DNA of 44,155 nt from a gamma proteobacterium SCGC AB-629-P17 (GCA_000372785.1 KB889780.1:43530-87684); one strand, 5' to 3'. Numbered from the stretch's first letter, positions 21,714 through 32,986 are shown. The notes: generated from the sequence alone by a model not told the origin. Numbers and translations are program-made.

Positions 21714-21764
21714 TGATTTAAATCGATTTGAGTCATATTTATGATGTTAGAATGTGATTTAAAT
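21714..21764. promoter_or_regulatory. Repeated TGATTTAAAT element before the MMPL cluster
   Basis: TGATTTAAAT occurs at 21714-21723 and 21755-21764, 41 bp apart, centre to centre. The first lies in the perfect palindrome GATTTAAATC (21715-21724). Both are in the 93-nt gap between the rrn terminator and the ATG at 21781, so they are candidate operator sites. A TAGAAT at 21748-21753 may be the -10 box. No known regulator is assigned. Confidence 0.4.
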
Positions 21765-21780
21765 TCATTACTGAATCATC

Positions 21781-24486
21781 ATGAAGGATTTACTCTTAGC
21801 TCTTAACAAGTACTTTGCCATAGTTCCTGGCCAGTTAAGACCTTATCGAAAAATTGTCCTCATACTTGCACTACTCTCAACCGTTTTTATGGGTTATGGG
21901 GCAACTCGTTTTGTCTTAGACGTATCTTTTGAATCTTGGTTTAGCGAAGAGGATCCGGCAGTGAAATCGTTAAATGAGTTTCGAGAGCAGTTCGGTAGTG
22001 ATGATGGGCTCTTTATTGTATATGAGGCCAAAGACGGAGATGTATTCTCAAATCAATCTTTATCTTTAATTTCTGAAATAACTGAAGTACTTGACAACGA
22101 CGAGCAAATTAGCGATGAAGTTTGGCTTGAGCAATATGGATTAACCTCCAAGGTTGCAGAGACACTAAAACATATAAAGCGGGTTCAATCTTTAACTAAT
22201 GTTCGCATTCAAAAAAATGAAGACGATGTATTAAGTGCACCTCTCTTGGTTCCAAAAACCATTCCTAGAGATATAAACATACTTGGCGAAATTAAGTCTG
22301 AAGCTGGCAAACAATCCAGCCTGCCGCTCTTTATGTTTTCAAAAGACCACCGCTTTGGTGCAATCTCAATTACGACAGATTTTGGAACGATTCCTTTGAT
22401 TGAAAATCAAAATGAAGAGCAGTCCTTGTTTTCTGATGACGATTGGAATGATGATTTTGAAGATTCAGTAGATGACCAAGCTGTTCTTCAAAAAGTTAAA
22501 TTTAAAGATATAGAGCCAACGCTATATATTCCTTTTATGCAGGCTGTTTCCGCAATATATGAACAACCACGTATGTTGGAAAATTTTGATTTTTATCCGA
22601 TCGGGACTTCGGCGATGGTGGAGTTGGCTTTGGGAACAATGATTCAAGCGGGTTTCCTTTTGGTAGGCATGCTGGTTATTATTAATCTTTTGCTTTGGAC
22701 CTTGTTTCGTTCAGCCAGCGCTGTAGTACTTCCACAGTTAGCTATCGGTCTTAGTATTTTGTTTGTAATTGGCGGCCTAAGTTGGCTTAATATAGCCTCC
22801 AACTCACTCATTGCTTTAACAGCAATGTTAGTGATCGCTGTTGGTATAGCGGACTGTGTCCATGTAATGAGTTCTTATCTTTTGTTTAGGCGTTCTGGTA
22901 GTGAACATGAACAGGCCTTGTCGCAAGCTTATGGCAAAGTTGGGGTGCCAATCTTGCTCACCACTATCACAACAATGGCAGGTATGTCCTCACTAGCAGT
23001 GACAGGAATGCCACAGTTTGTTCTGTTTGGATTCTCTTCTGCGGCAGGAGTTGGTCTAGCTTTTCTATATACAATTTATCTATTACCAGTGTTACTGGAT
23101 TACTGGCATCCAATGCAAGACAAGAAAGTCTCAAATGTCGTCCAAGAAAAGAAAACTTTAACAAGCTCAATGAAATCTTTCTTGAAATCGATTCAAGTAA
23201 AAGCTTTAAAGTTTTTATGCTTTTTTGCGAAGCCAGTAATAAATTTATCACAAAGAATTGGCTTAGCTTGGTTGCTAGGAGCAGACTGGCTCCAACCTCT
23301 ATTAGATAAGATTCCAGCTTTTGTGGAGCGCTTTCGTTACGCCATAGTTGTCATTTTTTTTGGTGTATTTGGAATCTGTTTGTACGGTGCAACTCAAGTC
23401 AAAATTGACTCCAACTTGGTTGAGCTTTATTCTGATGATGTTCCTATTGGGCAGGCATATGATATCGTTGATGAGCACATGATGGGTACAGGAAATATGA
23501 TTATTGTGGTTAATACCGGAGAGTCCGACGCCATCACAGATCCTGCAGTTTTAAAGGCAATGAGTCGTCTCCAGAATCAAGTCAAGGAAAGTTATAGCAA
23601 ATATATTATTCGTACTAACTCGTTAGCTGATCTGGTTAAAGAAACTCATGCCATTATGCAAGATGATGAACAGTATCGAACCATCCCTGACAGTCAAATC
23701 ACGGTATCACAGTTGTTGTATTTGTTTAACAGCGCTAACCCAGAAGAGCGACGAGCCTTGGTGAGTGATGACTACAGTAAAAGCCACATTAGTATTCAGT
23801 TAAAAAATGCAGGATCACATGAATACGCAGAATTTTTTGAAGGCATCCGAAATGACATAAACAATGAATTTGATACATTAAAAGACCGTTACCCTAATTT
23901 GGACGTTGAAATTACCGGTACTTTTGCAATGATGATGAGGCTTGCAGATGATTTAAGTAGGAACCAGTTCAAGAGTTTAGCTATAGCTGCTGTAGTTATT
24001 AGTTGCTTGTTGATGGTGACACTGGGTTCACTGCAGGCAGGAGCTATGTCGATTGTCCCTAACTTAATCCCAGCCACTCTGGCGTTTGGCTTGATGGGTC
24101 TTTTAGGAATTCCACTCGACACCGATACTCTGATGATTGCACCCTTGATAATAGGCATAGCGGTAGATGATACGATTCACTTTATTAGTCATTATAGAAT
24201 GTCACTTGCTGAAAAAAATAACATGCGATTGGCGTTGGTTGGGGCAATAAAAGAGGTAGGTCAAGCGGTCACATTTACAACATTAATACTCGGTCTTGGT
24301 TTCTTTATGCTTACGTTTAGTGACTATTTGGGTTTGGCAAAGATTGGCGGTTTTGGATCATTGGCTATATTTGTCGCCCTGCTCTGTGACTTGCTCTTTT
24401 TCCCGGCACTGATTATGATATTTAAACCAAAATTTGGCCAGAAAGATGTTGAAGATAATTTAAATTTTATAGAGGTTGCAAAATGA
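21781..24486 (+). CDS. MMPL/RND-family membrane transporter (COG1033)
   Basis: 901-residue inner-membrane protein of the MMPL/SSD branch of the RND superfamily, whose members move hydrophobic or lipid-like molecules using ion gradients. About 12 membrane segments in two similar halves: TM1 near 25-43, a large periplasmic loop, then five TMs from about 285 to 437; TM7 near 519-540, a second loop, then five TMs from about 731 to 885. The equivalent TM4 motifs are AVGIADCVHVMSSY in the first half and GIAVDDTIHFISHY in the second (about 792), with the acidic residues used for proton coupling. The first loop has a very acidic patch (FSDDDWNDDFEDSVDDQ). It overlaps the next gene by ATGA, and the trio with a LolA-like protein and a barrel suggests lipid traffic to the outer membrane; the cargo is unknown. 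Confidence 0.85.
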   Translation: MKDLLLALNKYFAIVPGQLRPYRKIVLILALLSTVFMGYGATRFVLDVSFESWFSEEDPAVKSLNEFREQFGSDDGLFIVYEAKDGDVFSNQSLSLISEITEVLDNDEQISDEVWLEQYGLTSKVAETLKHIKRVQSLTNVRIQKNEDDVLSAPLLVPKTIPRDINILGEIKSEAGKQSSLPLFMFSKDHRFGAISITTDFGTIPLIENQNEEQSLFSDDDWNDDFEDSVDDQAVLQKVKFKDIEPTLYIPFMQAVSAIYEQPRMLENFDFYPIGTSAMVELALGTMIQAGFLLVGMLVIINLLLWTLFRSASAVVLPQLAIGLSILFVIGGLSWLNIASNSLIALTAMLVIAVGIADCVHVMSSYLLFRRSGSEHEQALSQAYGKVGVPILLTTITTMAGMSSLAVTGMPQFVLFGFSSAAGVGLAFLYTIYLLPVLLDYWHPMQDKKVSNVVQEKKTLTSSMKSFLKSIQVKALKFLCFFAKPVINLSQRIGLAWLLGADWLQPLLDKIPAFVERFRYAIVVIFFGVFGICLYGATQVKIDSNLVELYSDDVPIGQAYDIVDEHMMGTGNMIIVVNTGESDAITDPAVLKAMSRLQNQVKESYSKYIIRTNSLADLVKETHAIMQDDEQYRTIPDSQITVSQLLYLFNSANPEERRALVSDDYSKSHISIQLKNAGSHEYAEFFEGIRNDINNEFDTLKDRYPNLDVEITGTFAMMMRLADDLSRNQFKSLAIAAVVISCLLMVTLGSLQAGAMSIVPNLIPATLAFGLMGLLGIPLDTDTLMIAPLIIGIAVDDTIHFISHYRMSLAEKNNMRLALVGAIKEVGQAVTFTTLILGLGFFMLTFSDYLGLAKIGGFGSLAIFVALLCDLLFFPALIMIFKPKFGQKDVEDNLNFIEVAK

Positions 24487-25400
24487 AACGATTACTAGTT
24501 ACTTCAAATTACTCATTACTCGTTATCGTGCTGAGTGTTGTTTTATCACTATCTAGTGTGCAGATCTATGCTGAAACTAACTTAAGTGCAAGAGAAATTA
24601 TGGAAAAAGTTGACGAAGAAAGCCGTAAGTCTTCAGACTCTGCCTTCACTCGAATGAAGCTTACTACTTGTAAGTATGGTCTTAGTGGAGGAAAGGTAAA
24701 GTGTGCCGAAAAAGCGCGTGTTAAGTTAGTTGAGAGTGCACAAATTAATACCGGTCAAGATAACAAAGACTCCAAGAGTATTGCTATCATCCTTGAACCT
24801 TCAAGTGAGAAAGGTATTGGTATGTTGTCTTACAATTATGATGATAGTGATCGAGACAATGAAACTTGGTTGTATCTCTCAGCTCTTGGAAAAGTGAAGA
24901 GAATTAGTGTTAGAAACAGTGACGATGAAGAAACTGAATCAGCCAGCATTTTTGGAACAGAAATGACAACTGAAGATCAAGAGACTGGGAAGCTTGATGA
25001 CTATACTTATGAGCTACTTGGGCAAGGAAAGTTTAGAGGAAGAGAGGTTGCAGTAATCGAGTCAACACCTAAGCCACACCGTCTCAGTAAAAGCAGCTAT
25101 GGAAAGACGCAAAGCTGGATTGATACAGAAAGATATATAACTCTTAAAGTACAAATGTTTGATAAATACAATAATCCTATTAAGAAGCTTGAGGTAGGTA
25201 AGGTTGAAAAGATCAATGATGTTTGGATGGGAAGAAGTCTTACATTTTTTAATACAGTCAGCAACAGGTTGACCAATATGAAACTTGAGGCGATTAACTT
25301 TGATATGGAAATTAAAGAAGACTTTCTTACCCAGAGGGCATTGACAGATCAAGCTTTTAGGGAAAAGTTTCTCAAAGATTTGCGTAAGCAGGCTAAATAA
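24483..25400 (+). CDS. LolA-like outer membrane lipoprotein-sorting protein
   Basis: 305-residue periplasmic protein. A long N-terminal signal (residues about 1-32, ending VQIYA-ET) is followed by a LolA/LolB-like fold of the type often annotated as outer membrane lipoprotein-sorting protein (TP0789-like). Supporting segments are ETWLYLSALGKVKRISV, SIFGTEMTTED, GREVAVIESTPK, and RYITLKVQMFDKYN. Two cysteines (TTCKYG...KVKCAEK) near residues 60-75 may form a disulfide. Such proteins are habitually encoded next to MMPL transporters and probably receive a hydrophobic substrate from them in the periplasm. Start and upstream stop overlap by 4 nt (ATGA), showing translational coupling. Confidence 0.8.
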   Translation: MKRLLVTSNYSLLVIVLSVVLSLSSVQIYAETNLSAREIMEKVDEESRKSSDSAFTRMKLTTCKYGLSGGKVKCAEKARVKLVESAQINTGQDNKDSKSIAIILEPSSEKGIGMLSYNYDDSDRDNETWLYLSALGKVKRISVRNSDDEETESASIFGTEMTTEDQETGKLDDYTYELLGQGKFRGREVAVIESTPKPHRLSKSSYGKTQSWIDTERYITLKVQMFDKYNNPIKKLEVGKVEKINDVWMGRSLTFFNTVSNRLTNMKLEAINFDMEIKEDFLTQRALTDQAFREKFLKDLRKQAK

Positions 25401-25414
25401 TTTCTAAGTAAGTT

Positions 25415-26680
25415 ATGGCTAATTTAATCAATAAACTGATTATCTGTGTTTTTTTGGGAGCATCTCTTAGCTCGTTTGTTTCGGCTGATGACTTATTATT
25501 TGAGGATGAAGTACTTTTTGAAGAGCCTAGTCAAGAATTTGATGAATGGTCAGATGATAGTGATCTCTTTGGCGATGAAATTAAGAATACGAGACCATTT
25601 GCCTGGTTAAATATTGGGGTTGCGCAAAAATGGGGATTCAATCCAGCAAGTGATTGGAGTACGAAGAAGGAAAGGACCGAGCTTGTTCTTGGAACGACCG
25701 GCTCGGTTTCTAATACCGGCTATGGTGAATTAGAGATAAAGTCAACCAAATACTGGCCAAGTGATAGTTACCATTCAACTAAATCCAGCGATATCGAGAT
25801 AGAAAGAGCCTTTTTACAGTTTAGCTTTGATAAATGGAGCACTAAGCTGGGTCGATATACCATCGGCTGGGGTGAGCTTGAAGGTGGTGCGCTAGACGTT
25901 ATCAACCCATCAGGTGGCTTGACTGATCCATCGACAACCTCTCAGTGGCTTGTGAGTGCCACTCGATATGGGGATAAAAGTGATATTAGTGTTTTTTATA
26001 ATCCCAATCCTAAGATTACGAATAGCACTTTATTGTCCCTAAAGGATGAAAGGCACCGTGAATTTGGTCTGCGTTACGGCATCAATACTGAGGGAAGTGA
26101 CATGGCATTCTATGCTGGCCAATTGATACCCAATGACGCATTAAAGAATCTTACTGATGGGATAGCCTATGCTAGTCCATATGAGTTACTAGGGTTTGGT
26201 ATGAACAAGGTATTTGATGACTATCTGCTTAAATTTGATATAGCCTATAAACGCAATCTACGCCAAAACCGCTTAGGGCAGTTTATAAAAGCTGACAGAG
26301 TTGATTGGGATCTTGCTTTTGACATTCAGAAGAGTGATAGACAATGGTTAATTTCAATTAATTCGCAATATTGGTTGGATTTTTTCAATGACTCTTTAAC
26401 CCCTACTCTGCTAGCAAGTGTAAGCTCTGAAAAAAATATCATGACTTATATGGCTAGTGTAAGTGACAAGTTCGGTGATTCTGATTGGAGCTGGAATTTG
26501 TCCAATATTATTGCTGCAAACAATGACCTTTCATTAATTACTGCTGGCCTTGAATGGGATATTAGTGATAACTTAAATGCCAGAGTAAATGCAACTAAGG
26601 CAAATGCTAAACTTGACCGTGCCTTTAATTTACTTGACGATTATCAGCGAGTCAATTTAGAGGTCGAATTCCAGTATTGA
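25415..26680 (+). CDS. Outer-membrane beta-barrel protein of the MMPL cluster
   Basis: 421 residues with a signal peptide (about 1-24, FVSA-DD) and an extremely acidic mature N-terminus (LLFEDEVLFEEPSQEFDEWSDDSDLF split over about 28 residues). The rest alternates polar and aromatic residues in short strands (FAWLNIGVAQKWGF, AFLQFSFDKWSTKLGRYTIGWG, WLISINSQYW) and ends in NLEVEFQY; a terminal aromatic is the usual BamA recognition signal. It resembles the DUF1302-type porin-like proteins found beside MMPL and LolA-like genes, though I am not sure of the exact family. It begins 14 nt after the LolA-like gene, so it is the third gene of the unit and may complete a path from inner to outer membrane. 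Confidence 0.75.
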   Translation: MANLINKLIICVFLGASLSSFVSADDLLFEDEVLFEEPSQEFDEWSDDSDLFGDEIKNTRPFAWLNIGVAQKWGFNPASDWSTKKERTELVLGTTGSVSNTGYGELEIKSTKYWPSDSYHSTKSSDIEIERAFLQFSFDKWSTKLGRYTIGWGELEGGALDVINPSGGLTDPSTTSQWLVSATRYGDKSDISVFYNPNPKITNSTLLSLKDERHREFGLRYGINTEGSDMAFYAGQLIPNDALKNLTDGIAYASPYELLGFGMNKVFDDYLLKFDIAYKRNLRQNRLGQFIKADRVDWDLAFDIQKSDRQWLISINSQYWLDFFNDSLTPTLLASVSSEKNIMTYMASVSDKFGDSDWSWNLSNIIAANNDLSLITAGLEWDISDNLNARVNATKANAKLDRAFNLLDDYQRVNLEVEFQY

Positions 26681-26756
26681 TTTTGACAGATATATTTGCT
26701 TAGTGTGTTGAGTAGATAATGAGTCGTATCAACTTCTCTAATAGCATAGGACATAG

Positions 26757-26762
26757 TATAAT
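26757..26762 (+). promoter_or_regulatory. -10 box of serS promoter
   Basis: A perfect TATAAT 27 nt upstream of the serS ATG. The -35 is weak (TTCTCT at 26734-26739 with a 17-nt spacer). No terminator was seen after the barrel gene. Confidence 0.45.
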
Positions 26763-26780
26763 TTGCGTAAGTTAATTTAG

Positions 26781-28079
<1,299 letters not shown>

Positions 28080-28105
28080 GCCCTTTATATTTTTTGGAGT
28101 CTAGG

Positions 28106-28378
28106 ATGAATTTACCACCAGAGCTTTTTTTAATAGCAATGTTTGTGTTGATGTATTTTTTGTTAATCAGACCACAACAAAAGCGCGCTAAGGATCATAA
28201 AAATTTACTGAAAGCACTCAAAAAAGGTGACGAGGTTGTTACCAATGGAGGTGTTGTAGGCAAAATTAACTCTGTTGACGAGTCTTTTGCAGCACTAGAG
28301 ATTGCTGAAGGTGTGGTTGTTAAAGTACAAAAACAAGGTATCAACCAAAAAATGCCCAAAGGTAGCGCTAAGCTGTAA
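28106..28378 (+). CDS. yajC: Sec translocon accessory subunit YajC
   Basis: 90-residue protein with one N-terminal membrane segment (LFLIAMFVLMYFLLIRPQQKR) and a cytoplasmic domain with the family's KALKKGDEVVTNGGVVGKI. YajC associates with SecD and SecF in the holo-translocon. The start is ATG at 28106, with GGAG at 28096-28099 as ribosome site; the frame is open from a TTG at 28094, but that would place the Shine-Dalgarno inside the coding region. The order yajC-secD-secF is the universal arrangement. Confidence 0.96.
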   Translation: MNLPPELFLIAMFVLMYFLLIRPQQKRAKDHKNLLKALKKGDEVVTNGGVVGKINSVDESFAALEIAEGVVVKVQKQGINQKMPKGSAKL

Positions 28379-28398
28379 CTTATAAGTAAATAATTTAG

Positions 28399-30246
28399 AT
28401 GAATCATTACCCTATTTGGAAAAATGCATTAATTGTTTTTTTCCTATTTATCTCGGCTTTATATGCATTGCCAAATATTTATGGTTCGGATTTAGCTATC
28501 CAAATCTCTGGCACTGGTGACTATGTTGTCCAAGATCAAGACGTCAAAATCATTAATAACTTATTAGAAGCTAATGAAATTGACTATAAATCAATGGGGC
28601 TAGTCGATAAACGCATTATGATCCGTTTTGAGGATTCACAATCGCAACTCTCTTCAAAAACTTTGTTAAAAAATACTCTTAGTAGGAATTATGTAGTTGC
28701 TTTGAATCTGGCTCCTTCAATTCCGCAGTGGCTATCAAATGTTGGTGGTAAAGCAATGTCACTGGGACTCGATCTAAGGGGTGGTGTACACTTTTTGCTT
28801 GAAGTTGATATGGAAGCTGTAGTTTCAATTGCTATAGACCGATACTATAATGAGTTAAGGGCTGTTCTTCGCGAAGACCGCTTATACAAAAGCATTCGCA
28901 AAGAGGGCAACCTTTTGGTGGTTAACTTTAAGACTGAAAACCTGAAAACGGAAGCTAAAAAGCTCATCAAGGATGAGCTTGCTGATTTAATGATTGTTGA
29001 GGGAAGTGAAACCGATCTGCAGTTGAGTTTGGAGATTTCTTCTGTAGCACAAAGTATAGCTAAAACTAACGCTTTAAAACAAAATATTACAACGCTTCGT
29101 AATCGTGTGAATGAGTTAGGTGTTGCGGAGCCAATTATCCAACGGCAAGGTTCAGAGAGAATTGTAGTGCAATTACCTGGCGTACAAGATACAGCCAGAG
29201 CCAAAGAAATTTTAGGCGCAGTCGCAACCGTTGAGTTTAGAATGGTCGATGAAAAAAATGATTTACAGACGGCAGTTCAGTCAGGGAAAATTCCAGTAGG
29301 TTCAAAGCTTTATAAATTTAAGGACGACACACCGTTGCTTCTTAAAACCGGTGTTATTGTAACTGGTGAGAATATCGTAGATGCAGCCTCAAGTGTCGAC
29401 CAAGACAATAACCCGATGGTTAGTATCACCTTGGACAGCGCTGGCGGAAGGTCGATGCTTGAAACGACCAAGGAGTTTCTACATCATCGTATGGCTGTTG
29501 TTTACATTGAGAACAAAGTTGAGACGATTGTTGAAGATGGAAATACAGTAAAAAAACGTAGTAAAACGCAGGATATTATTAATGCTGCAACCATACAAGG
29601 TACTTTTTCAAATCGCTTCCAGATAACAGGTATAGGTAGTGCCAGAGAGGCAAGAAATCTTGCCTTGTTGCTAAGAGCAGGTTCACTATCAGCGCCTATT
29701 GAAATCATTGAAGAGCGAACTATTGGACCAAGCTTAGGAGCAGATAATATTCAGAAAGGATTGATATCTGTTTTAGTTGGATTTGCTTTGGTTTTAGTTT
29801 TTATGGGCTGGCGCTATAGAGTATTTGGGCTAGTGGCAAATTTAGCTTTAACACTTAACTTAGTGACAATTGTTTCCATTCTTTCTATGCTGCAAGCAAC
29901 CCTGACTTTGCCTGGTATAGCCGGTATCGTCTTGACTGTAGGTATGGCAGTTGATGCCAATGTGCTAATTTTTGAACGCATCAAAGAGGAGTTACAATTA
30001 AATCAAAATATTCAAAAGGCGATTTCTGCGGGATACGCAAAAGCACTATTAACGATTGCCGATGCCAACATTACCACATTGATTGCTTCTTTGGTTTTGT
30101 TTAGTTTTGGTACAGGTCCAGTGAAAGGTTTTGCTGTAACCCTCTCGATCGGAATTATTACATCAATGTTCACTGCAATCGTTGTCTCTCGGGCGGTGAT
30201 TAATCTCATCTACGGTGGCAGAAAAGTTAAGGAGTTAGCAATATGA
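28399..30246 (+). CDS. secD: Protein translocase subunit SecD
   Basis: 615-residue inner-membrane protein (E. coli 615). TM1 is near residues 8-27; a large periplasmic P1 region follows, with AMSLGLDLRGGVHFLLEVDM and LRNRVNELGVAEPIIQRQG; then five C-terminal TMs including GIAGIVLTVGMAVDANVLIFERIKEEL. SecDF uses the proton gradient to complete preprotein export through SecYEG. The last bases overlap secF (ATGA at 30243-30246). Confidence 0.98.
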   Translation: MNHYPIWKNALIVFFLFISALYALPNIYGSDLAIQISGTGDYVVQDQDVKIINNLLEANEIDYKSMGLVDKRIMIRFEDSQSQLSSKTLLKNTLSRNYVVALNLAPSIPQWLSNVGGKAMSLGLDLRGGVHFLLEVDMEAVVSIAIDRYYNELRAVLREDRLYKSIRKEGNLLVVNFKTENLKTEAKKLIKDELADLMIVEGSETDLQLSLEISSVAQSIAKTNALKQNITTLRNRVNELGVAEPIIQRQGSERIVVQLPGVQDTARAKEILGAVATVEFRMVDEKNDLQTAVQSGKIPVGSKLYKFKDDTPLLLKTGVIVTGENIVDAASSVDQDNNPMVSITLDSAGGRSMLETTKEFLHHRMAVVYIENKVETIVEDGNTVKKRSKTQDIINAATIQGTFSNRFQITGIGSAREARNLALLLRAGSLSAPIEIIEERTIGPSLGADNIQKGLISVLVGFALVLVFMGWRYRVFGLVANLALTLNLVTIVSILSMLQATLTLPGIAGIVLTVGMAVDANVLIFERIKEELQLNQNIQKAISAGYAKALLTIADANITTLIASLVLFSFGTGPVKGFAVTLSIGIITSMFTAIVVSRAVINLIYGGRKVKELAI

Positions 30247-31169
30247 GCCTGAGATCATTTAAATTGCCAACAATAGATTTTATCAATAAGCGTAAATACG
30301 CAATGGTGCTCTCTGCATTGTTGTTGATTGTGTCAGTTATCTCACTTGGTTTGCAAGGGCTTAAACTTGGAATTGACTTTACGGGTGGAACCTTAATAGA
30401 GGTGGGTTATCAGCAGACAGCAGACCTTGAAGATATTCGTACAAAATTAGCTAATGCTAACTATACGGGGACAAATGTACAGTACTTTGGATCTGACACA
30501 GAGGTGCTAATACACTTAGAACCTCAGGCTATTTCATCTGCTAAGCTTAGTTCGTCAATTATTCAGATGCTTGGCGAGGGTATTGATGTGCGTCGAGTGG
30601 AGTTCGTAGGACCTAAGGTTGGTGAAGAGTTAACTAATGATGGTGGCTTAGCTTTGCTTTACGCTCTCATAGGTATTTTGATTTATGTTGCTTTTAGATT
30701 TGAATATCGTTTTGCTTTTGGTTCGATTACTGCGCTGATTCATGACGTTATTATTACACTGGGTGTTTTTTCAATTCTGCGAATTGAATTTGATTTAACT
30801 GTGCTGGCTGCAATTCTTGCTGTCATCGGCTACTCCCTTAATGACACGATTGTGGTTTTTGATCGGATTCGAGAAAACTTTCTTTCCACTCGACACATTG
30901 AACCTATGCCGATTGTTAATGATGCCCTAAATCAAACATTAGCACGAACGTTAATGACATCATTGACGACATTGCTGGTTCTTTTAGCTTTGTTTTATTT
31001 GGGTGGTGAAGTGATACATAGCTTTGCTGGTGCACTTATAATTGGTGTTGTTATTGGTACCTATTCTTCTATCTTTGTAGCCAGCTCTATGATTCTAGCA
31101 CTAGGAATATCCAAAGAGGATATGTTACCTTCTGAAAAAGAAAAAAAGGAAATTGACGCCAGACCATAG
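30243..31169 (+). CDS. secF: Protein translocase subunit SecF
   Basis: 308 residues, partner of SecD. TM1 about 19-38, then GLKLGIDFTGGTLIEV (family D-FTGG motif), a small periplasmic domain with VRRVEFVGPKVGEEL, and five TMs including VIGYSLNDTIVVFDRIREN. The start overlaps the secD stop by 4 nt. The cytoplasmic tail (KEDMLPSEKEKKEIDARP) is the part repeated in inverted orientation at the right end of this window, so the terminal copy must not be mistaken for a second gene. Confidence 0.98.
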   Translation: MSLRSFKLPTIDFINKRKYAMVLSALLLIVSVISLGLQGLKLGIDFTGGTLIEVGYQQTADLEDIRTKLANANYTGTNVQYFGSDTEVLIHLEPQAISSAKLSSSIIQMLGEGIDVRRVEFVGPKVGEELTNDGGLALLYALIGILIYVAFRFEYRFAFGSITALIHDVIITLGVFSILRIEFDLTVLAAILAVIGYSLNDTIVVFDRIRENFLSTRHIEPMPIVNDALNQTLARTLMTSLTTLLVLLALFYLGGEVIHSFAGALIIGVVIGTYSSIFVASSMILALGISKEDMLPSEKEKKEIDARP

Positions 31170-31189
31170 GCATCAAGTTATAGCTCCAA
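31095..31189 (+). repeat. 95-bp inverted repeat, original copy (secF 3' end)
   Basis: These 95 bases, the last 25 secF codons plus 20 nt of flank, recur as an exact reverse complement at 44061-44155. This copy sits in an intact gene and is clearly the native one. Confidence 0.95.
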
Positions 31190-31212
31190 TATATAAAAAG
31201 AAGGTTGAAGGT

Positions 31213-32430
31213 TTATTGATTAAATCGTTCAAATACAAGGCAGGCATTCGTACCACCAAACCCAAAGCTATTTGATAGTATACGGTTGAGCTTTAATTGC
31301 GTTGTTTTTCTAACAATAGGCATTCCTTCTGCTTCCTCGTCAAGTGTTTCAATGTTCACCGATTCAGCGACGAAATCATTTTCAAGCATCAGCAATGAGT
31401 AAATAGATTCATTCACTCCTGCTGCTCCTAATGCATGTCCAGAAAGAGATTTTGTCGAACCTATAAGTGGAATCTCTCTATTAAAAACCTGTTTAATGGC
31501 TTGCAACTCTTTCATGTCACCCGCAGGAGTTGAGGTGCCATGAGCGTTGATGTAGTCTATAGAACCGCTGACTTTACTAATTGCTAACTTCATGCAACGT
31601 GATGCTCCTTCTCCAGAGGGTGCGACCATGTCATAACCATCAGAAGTTGCACCATAACCAACGAGCTCCGCGATGATATGAGCGCCGCGAGCTTCTGCAT
31701 GTTCTAAAGACTCAAGTACGAGTGCACCACCACCACCTGAAATAACAAATCCATCTCTATTAGCATCATAAGCTCGAGATGCCTTTTCAGGAGTGTCGTT
31801 ATATTTTGAGGACAATGCTCCCATTGCATCGAATAACATGGTTAGCGACCAGTCTAACTCCTCACCTCCACCAGCAAAGACAACGTCTTGCTTACCTAGC
31901 TGTATTTGTTCCATAGCATTGCCAATACAATGGGCGCTGGTCGAGCAGGCTGAACTGATTGAATAATTGATGCCCTTAATTTTAAATAGGGTGGATAGAC
32001 AGGCTGAGGTTGTTGAGCCCATGGCTCGAGGCACACGATAAGGACCCACTCTTTTAATACCTTTTTCTCGTAAGATGTCTGCAGCCTCGACAACGTTCTG
32101 GTTAGAAGCTCCGCCAGAACCCATAATCAGTCCAGTTCTCTCATTAGAAACAATTTCAGGACTCAATCCTGACTGTTTGATTGCTTCATCCATTGCAATA
32201 GCATTATAGATTGCAGCATCTGCCATGAAACGCAACATCTTGCGATCAATGACGTCACTTGTGTCGATTTCTGAAATAGAGCCATACACATGTGACCTGA
32301 GTCCAATTTCCGCATATTTCTCACTAAACTCTATGCCTGATTTCGCTTTTTTTAGTGATTCAAGGACTTCGGATTTGTTGTTGCCCAAACTGCAAACAAT
32401 GCCCATTCCGGTTACAACGACGCGTTTCAT
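31213..32430 (-). CDS. fabB: 3-oxoacyl-ACP synthase I
   Basis: Beta-ketoacyl-ACP synthase I, which elongates fatty acids and is needed to extend the cis-3-decenoyl intermediate made by FabA to unsaturated fatty acids. 405 residues (E. coli 406). Catalytic triad: Cys162 in [10 protein letters not shown], His near 298 in [11 protein letters not shown] and His near 333 in GHALGAAG; the C-terminus carries [16 protein letters not shown]. Its ATG and the fabA stop share one base (TGATG), so the two are coupled. It converges with secF. Confidence 0.97.
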   Translation of the reverse strand: MKRVVVTGMGIVCSLGNNKSEVLESLKKAKSGIEFSEKYAEIGLRSHVYGSISEIDTSDVIDRKMLRFMADAAIYNAIAMDEAIKQSGLSPEIVSNERTGLIMGSGGASNQNVVEAADILREKGIKRVGPYRVPRAMGSTTSACLSTLFKIKGINYSISSACSTSAHCIGNAMEQIQLGKQDVVFAGGGEELDWSLTMLFDAMGALSSKYNDTPEKASRAYDANRDGFVISGGGGALVLESLEHAEARGAHIIAELVGYGATSDGYDMVAPSGEGASRCMKLAISKVSGSIDYINAHGTSTPAGDMKELQAIKQVFNREIPLIGSTKSLSGHALGAAGVNESIYSLLMLENDFVAESVNIETLDEEAEGMPIVRKTTQLKLNRILSNSFGFGGTNACLVFERFNQ

Positions 32431-32942
32431 CAGAAAGAAGAGGTGTCAGTAAACAAGCCAACCTTTAGGTTGGTGGCATCGTAAATCAATTTTCCATCAA
32501 CTTCCATGGTTGCATCAGCAATACCCATATAGAGCTTTCTTGCAACAACTCTTGAGAGGCTCACATTGTAGGTTATTTTTTTGTTGTGTGGTAAAACCTG
32601 GCCCGTAAATTTAATTTGCCCCGCGCCCAGAGCACGTCCTCTACCAGGACCTCCTAGCCAACCTAGGTAAAAGCCTACCAATTGCCACATTGCATCCACA
32701 CCAAGGCAACCCGGCATAACAGCGTCTTCGTTAAAGTGACAGTCAAAAAACCATAGGTCTGGGTTGATGTCTAATTCAGCTGTCAATCCACCCTTGCCGT
32801 ATTCTCCATCACTTTCACTAATGCTCGTGATGCGGTCAAACATCAGCATTGGTGGTTGCGGCAGCTGAGCGTTACCGGTCCCAAATAATTCACCTTTACC
32901 GCAAAGAATTAATTCATCATAAGTGTAACTGTTCTGCTTCAT
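32430..32942 (-). CDS. fabA: 3-hydroxydecanoyl-ACP dehydratase/isomerase
   Basis: Bifunctional dehydratase/isomerase that introduces the cis double bond of anaerobic unsaturated fatty acid synthesis. 170 residues (E. coli 172). The hot-dog fold active site is visible: His69 in [14 protein letters not shown] and Asp83 in CLGVDAMWQ, one off E. coli His70/Asp84. It forms a two-gene operon with fabB, as in Pseudomonas; the organism therefore makes unsaturated lipids by the FabA/FabB route. Confidence 0.98.
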   Translation of the reverse strand: MKQNSYTYDELILCGKGELFGTGNAQLPQPPMLMFDRITSISESDGEYGKGGLTAELDINPDLWFFDCHFNEDAVMPGCLGVDAMWQLVGFYLGWLGGPGRGRALGAGQIKFTGQVLPHNKKITYNVSLSRVVARKLYMGIADATMEVDGKLIYDATNLKVGLFTDTSSF

Positions 32943-32958
32943 AAGGATTGATATATCG

Positions 32959-32986
32959 AATATAGCAAGAATTTTATCACAGTTAA
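32959..32986 (-). promoter_or_regulatory. Candidate promoter of fabA-fabB
   Basis: On the minus strand TTAACT (32981-32986), 16 nt, TATATT (32959-32964), about 17 nt upstream of the fabA ATG, in the 63-nt gap after metZ. No recognisable FabR or FadR palindrome was seen. Confidence 0.45.

Noticed and set aside
28845-29204. 119-codon open frame antisense to secD.
   Set aside because: Shadow of the secD reading frame; no ribosome site or recognisable domain.
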